A stretch of DNA of 64,000 nt from Catellicoccus marimammalium M35/04/3 (GTDB lineage: Bacteria; Bacillota; Bacilli; Lactobacillales; Catellicoccaceae). Both the position numbers and the translations under genes were made by a program. The stretch covers positions 1-64,000 of the forward strand of contig NZ_AMYT01000017.1 of assembly GCF_000313915.1 (NCBI RefSeq). Reading direction: 5' to 3'. Under the pieces are notes generated by a model. It ran no database searches, was not told the DNA's origin, and saw only the letters and a program-made list of their open reading frames with translations. Below are positions 62,646 to 64,000 of this stretch, piece after piece. How positions within the stretch are numbered: the stretch's first letter is position 1; each line of letters opens with the position of its first letter.

Positions 62646-64000
62646 TTAACGTTTTTCTAATTCTTCTTTGATTAATTGGTTAACCACACCTGGGTTTGCT
62701 TGTCCTTTTGTCGCTTTCATTACTTGACCGACTAAGAAACCAACTGCGCGATCTTTTCCTTTTTTGAATAGTTCTACAGATTCCGGGTGTTCATCAACAA
62801 TACCTGCTACGATTGGTTGTAATTGTGCAGGATCAGATAATTGAACTAATCCTTTTGCTTCTACTACTTCTTTGGCATCTCCACCATTCGTAATTAATTC
62901 ACGGAAGACTTTTTTCGCCATTTTAGAAGAAATTGTACCATCCGCAATTAATTGAATCATTTGTGCTAAGTTTTGTGGAGTTAATTTTGTTTCGCTTAAT
63001 TCTAATTTCTTCTCGTTTAAGTACGCAGAAACTTCACCCATTAACCAGTTTGCTACTTGTTTTGCATCTGCTCCTTCTTTTACTGCTGCATCGAAGAAGT
63101 CAGACATTTCTACAGATAAAGTCAAGACCATTGCATCATATTCTGGTAAGCCTAATTCTTGTGTATAACGTTGACGACGAGATTGTGGAGATTCAGGCAT
63201 TGTTTCTTTAATTTCCGCAATCCATTCATCAGAAATATGATAGAATGGTAGATCTGGTTCTGGGAAGTAACGATAATCACTCGCTCCTTCTTTTACACGC
63301 ATTAAGATAGTTGTATTTGTGCTATCATCATAACGACGTGTTTCTTGTTGGATTTCTCCACCAGAAAGTAAGATTTTTGCTTGACGATTTTGTTCAAAAG
63401 CAATCCCTTTTTTCACGTTAGAAATAGAGTTTAAGTTTTTCAACTCTGTTTTTGTACCAAACTCTTTTGCACCATAAGGACGTAAAGATACATTGGCATC
63501 ACAACGCATAGAACCTTCTTCCATTTTCACATCACTTACGCCAGTGAATTGAATGATTTGACGTAATGCTTCTAAATAAGCATACGCTTCTTCTGGACTG
63601 CGCATATCTGCTTCAGACACGATTTCAATTAATGGTGTACCTTGACGGTTTAAATCGACATAAGAGTAACCATCGGTACCGTGTGTATTTTTCCCAGCAT
63701 CTTCTTCTACGTGAATACGTTCAATACGGATTTTTTTCTTTTGTCCTTCAACTTCAATTTCAATCCAACCATCATAACCAATTGGATATTTATCTTGGGT
63801 AATTTGGTATGCTTTTGGATTATCTGGATAGAAATAATGTTTACGATCAAACATTGTATCTTGGTTAATCTTACAATTTAAGGCTAATGCAGCGCGCATT
63901 CCAAATTCTAATGCCCCTTTATTGACTGTAGGTAATGTTCCTGGATATCCCCAGTCAATGACATTTGTACTTGTATTTGGATCTTCTCCATAAGTTACAG
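62646..64000 (-). CDS. gatB: Asp-tRNA(Asn)/Glu-tRNA(Gln) amidotransferase subunit B, N-terminus beyond window
   Basis: GatB activates Glu-tRNA-Gln or Asp-tRNA-Asn for amidation within GatCAB. 451 codons are visible out of about 476, so only about 25 N-terminal residues are missing. Seen are [20 protein letters not shown] at the right edge, [17 protein letters not shown] (Mg and ATP site), [25 protein letters not shown] and the C-terminal YqeY-like tail (about 300 on). The open frame goes on past 64000 with no stop, so gatA and gatC should lie upstream to the right. Confidence 0.96.
   Translation of the reverse strand, partial: VTYGEDPNTSTNVIDWGYPGTLPTVNKGALEFGMRAALALNCKINQDTMFDRKHYFYPDNPKAYQITQDKYPIGYDGWIEIEVEGQKKKIRIERIHVEEDAGKNTHGTDGYSYVDLNRQGTPLIEIVSEADMRSPEEAYAYLEALRQIIQFTGVSDVKMEEGSMRCDANVSLRPYGAKEFGTKTELKNLNSISNVKKGIAFEQNRQAKILLSGGEIQQETRRYDDSTNTTILMRVKEGASDYRYFPEPDLPFYHISDEWIAEIKETMPESPQSRRQRYTQELGLPEYDAMVLTLSVEMSDFFDAAVKEGADAKQVANWLMGEVSAYLNEKKLELSETKLTPQNLAQMIQLIADGTISSKMAKKVFRELITNGGDAKEVVEAKGLVQLSDPAQLQPIVAGIVDEHPESVELFKKGKDRAVGFLVGQVMKATKGQANPGVVNQLIKEELEKR

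Overview
This window is chromosomal DNA from a low-G+C Gram-positive bacterium. It is most likely a member of the Lactobacillales close to the Enterococcaceae, but I cannot name the genus. The signs are AT-rich DNA with strong AAGGAGG-type ribosome sites, a type-B RNase P RNA, HPr kinase (HprK), GpsB next to YpsA, a CiaR/CiaH-like two-component system, a T-box in front of valS, a cysteine-free RlmCD-type methyltransferase, class Ib NrdHEF, and two tRNA genes without encoded CCA. I see no phage, insertion sequence, integrase, CRISPR array or plasmid functions. Nearly every base belongs to ordinary genes or to their short spacers and hairpin terminators.

Layout. 1-2.5 kb: the N-terminal part of a surface adhesin with an internal-thioester domain and a 48-bp repeat tract, running off the left edge, then a Gfo/Idh/MocA oxidoreductase. 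2.6-5.5 kb: a YebC/YeeI-type protein, a phosphotriesterase-like hydrolase and nanE. 5.6-10.5 kb: the T-box leader followed by valS-folC-ypsA. 10.5-14.2 kb: gpsB, rnpB, hprK-lgt and gpsA. 14.3-17.3 kb: an S66 (MccF-like) peptidase, an HD hydrolase and a MalY/PatB C-S lyase. 17.4-27 kb: two large polytopic membrane proteins of GT-C type, a lipoprotein of unknown function, a divergent pair made of a choloylglycine-hydrolase-family enzyme and a beta-glucuronidase, and a cyclophilin lipoprotein. 27-35.6 kb: MupG, Obg, the five-gene ciaR-ciaH-rnz-lapA-tetR operon, and ppaC with a DUF1803-like partner. 35.6-40 kb: tRNA-Arg(CCG), tRNA-Ser(CGA), glf, apt and recJ. 40-48.5 kb: one long minus-strand operon rqcH-aroE-aroF-aroB-aroC-aroA-cpsC-cpsD. 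49-52.6 kb: the amino-acid catabolic run ald-tdcB-permease. 52.6-53.1 kb: a structured segment without a gene that looks like a small RNA. 53.4-64 kb: an Mga/AtxA-family regulator, dihydrofolate reductase, nrdHEF, tex, rlmCD and gatB (running off the right edge).

How it fits together. HprK implies CcpA/HPr-Ser-P carbon control, and cre-like operators can be read upstream of the adhesin (full match to the consensus), between malY and the 17.4-kb membrane gene (13/14), and upstream of ald (13/14 and 12/14). Lgt would process the two lipoproteins seen here. Several convergent pairs share one hairpin terminator, and in three cases a stop codon lies inside the hairpin.

The observations I rate highest are the gene-free, multi-hairpin segment at about 52.8-53.07 kb with five TACCC motifs in or beside its predicted loops, directly upstream of the Mga-like regulator; the joining of rqcH, five shikimate genes and an orphan cpsC/cpsD pair into one apparent transcription unit; and the cre-linked thioester adhesin. 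All assignments are read by eye from sequence and remembered family features. No database search was run.
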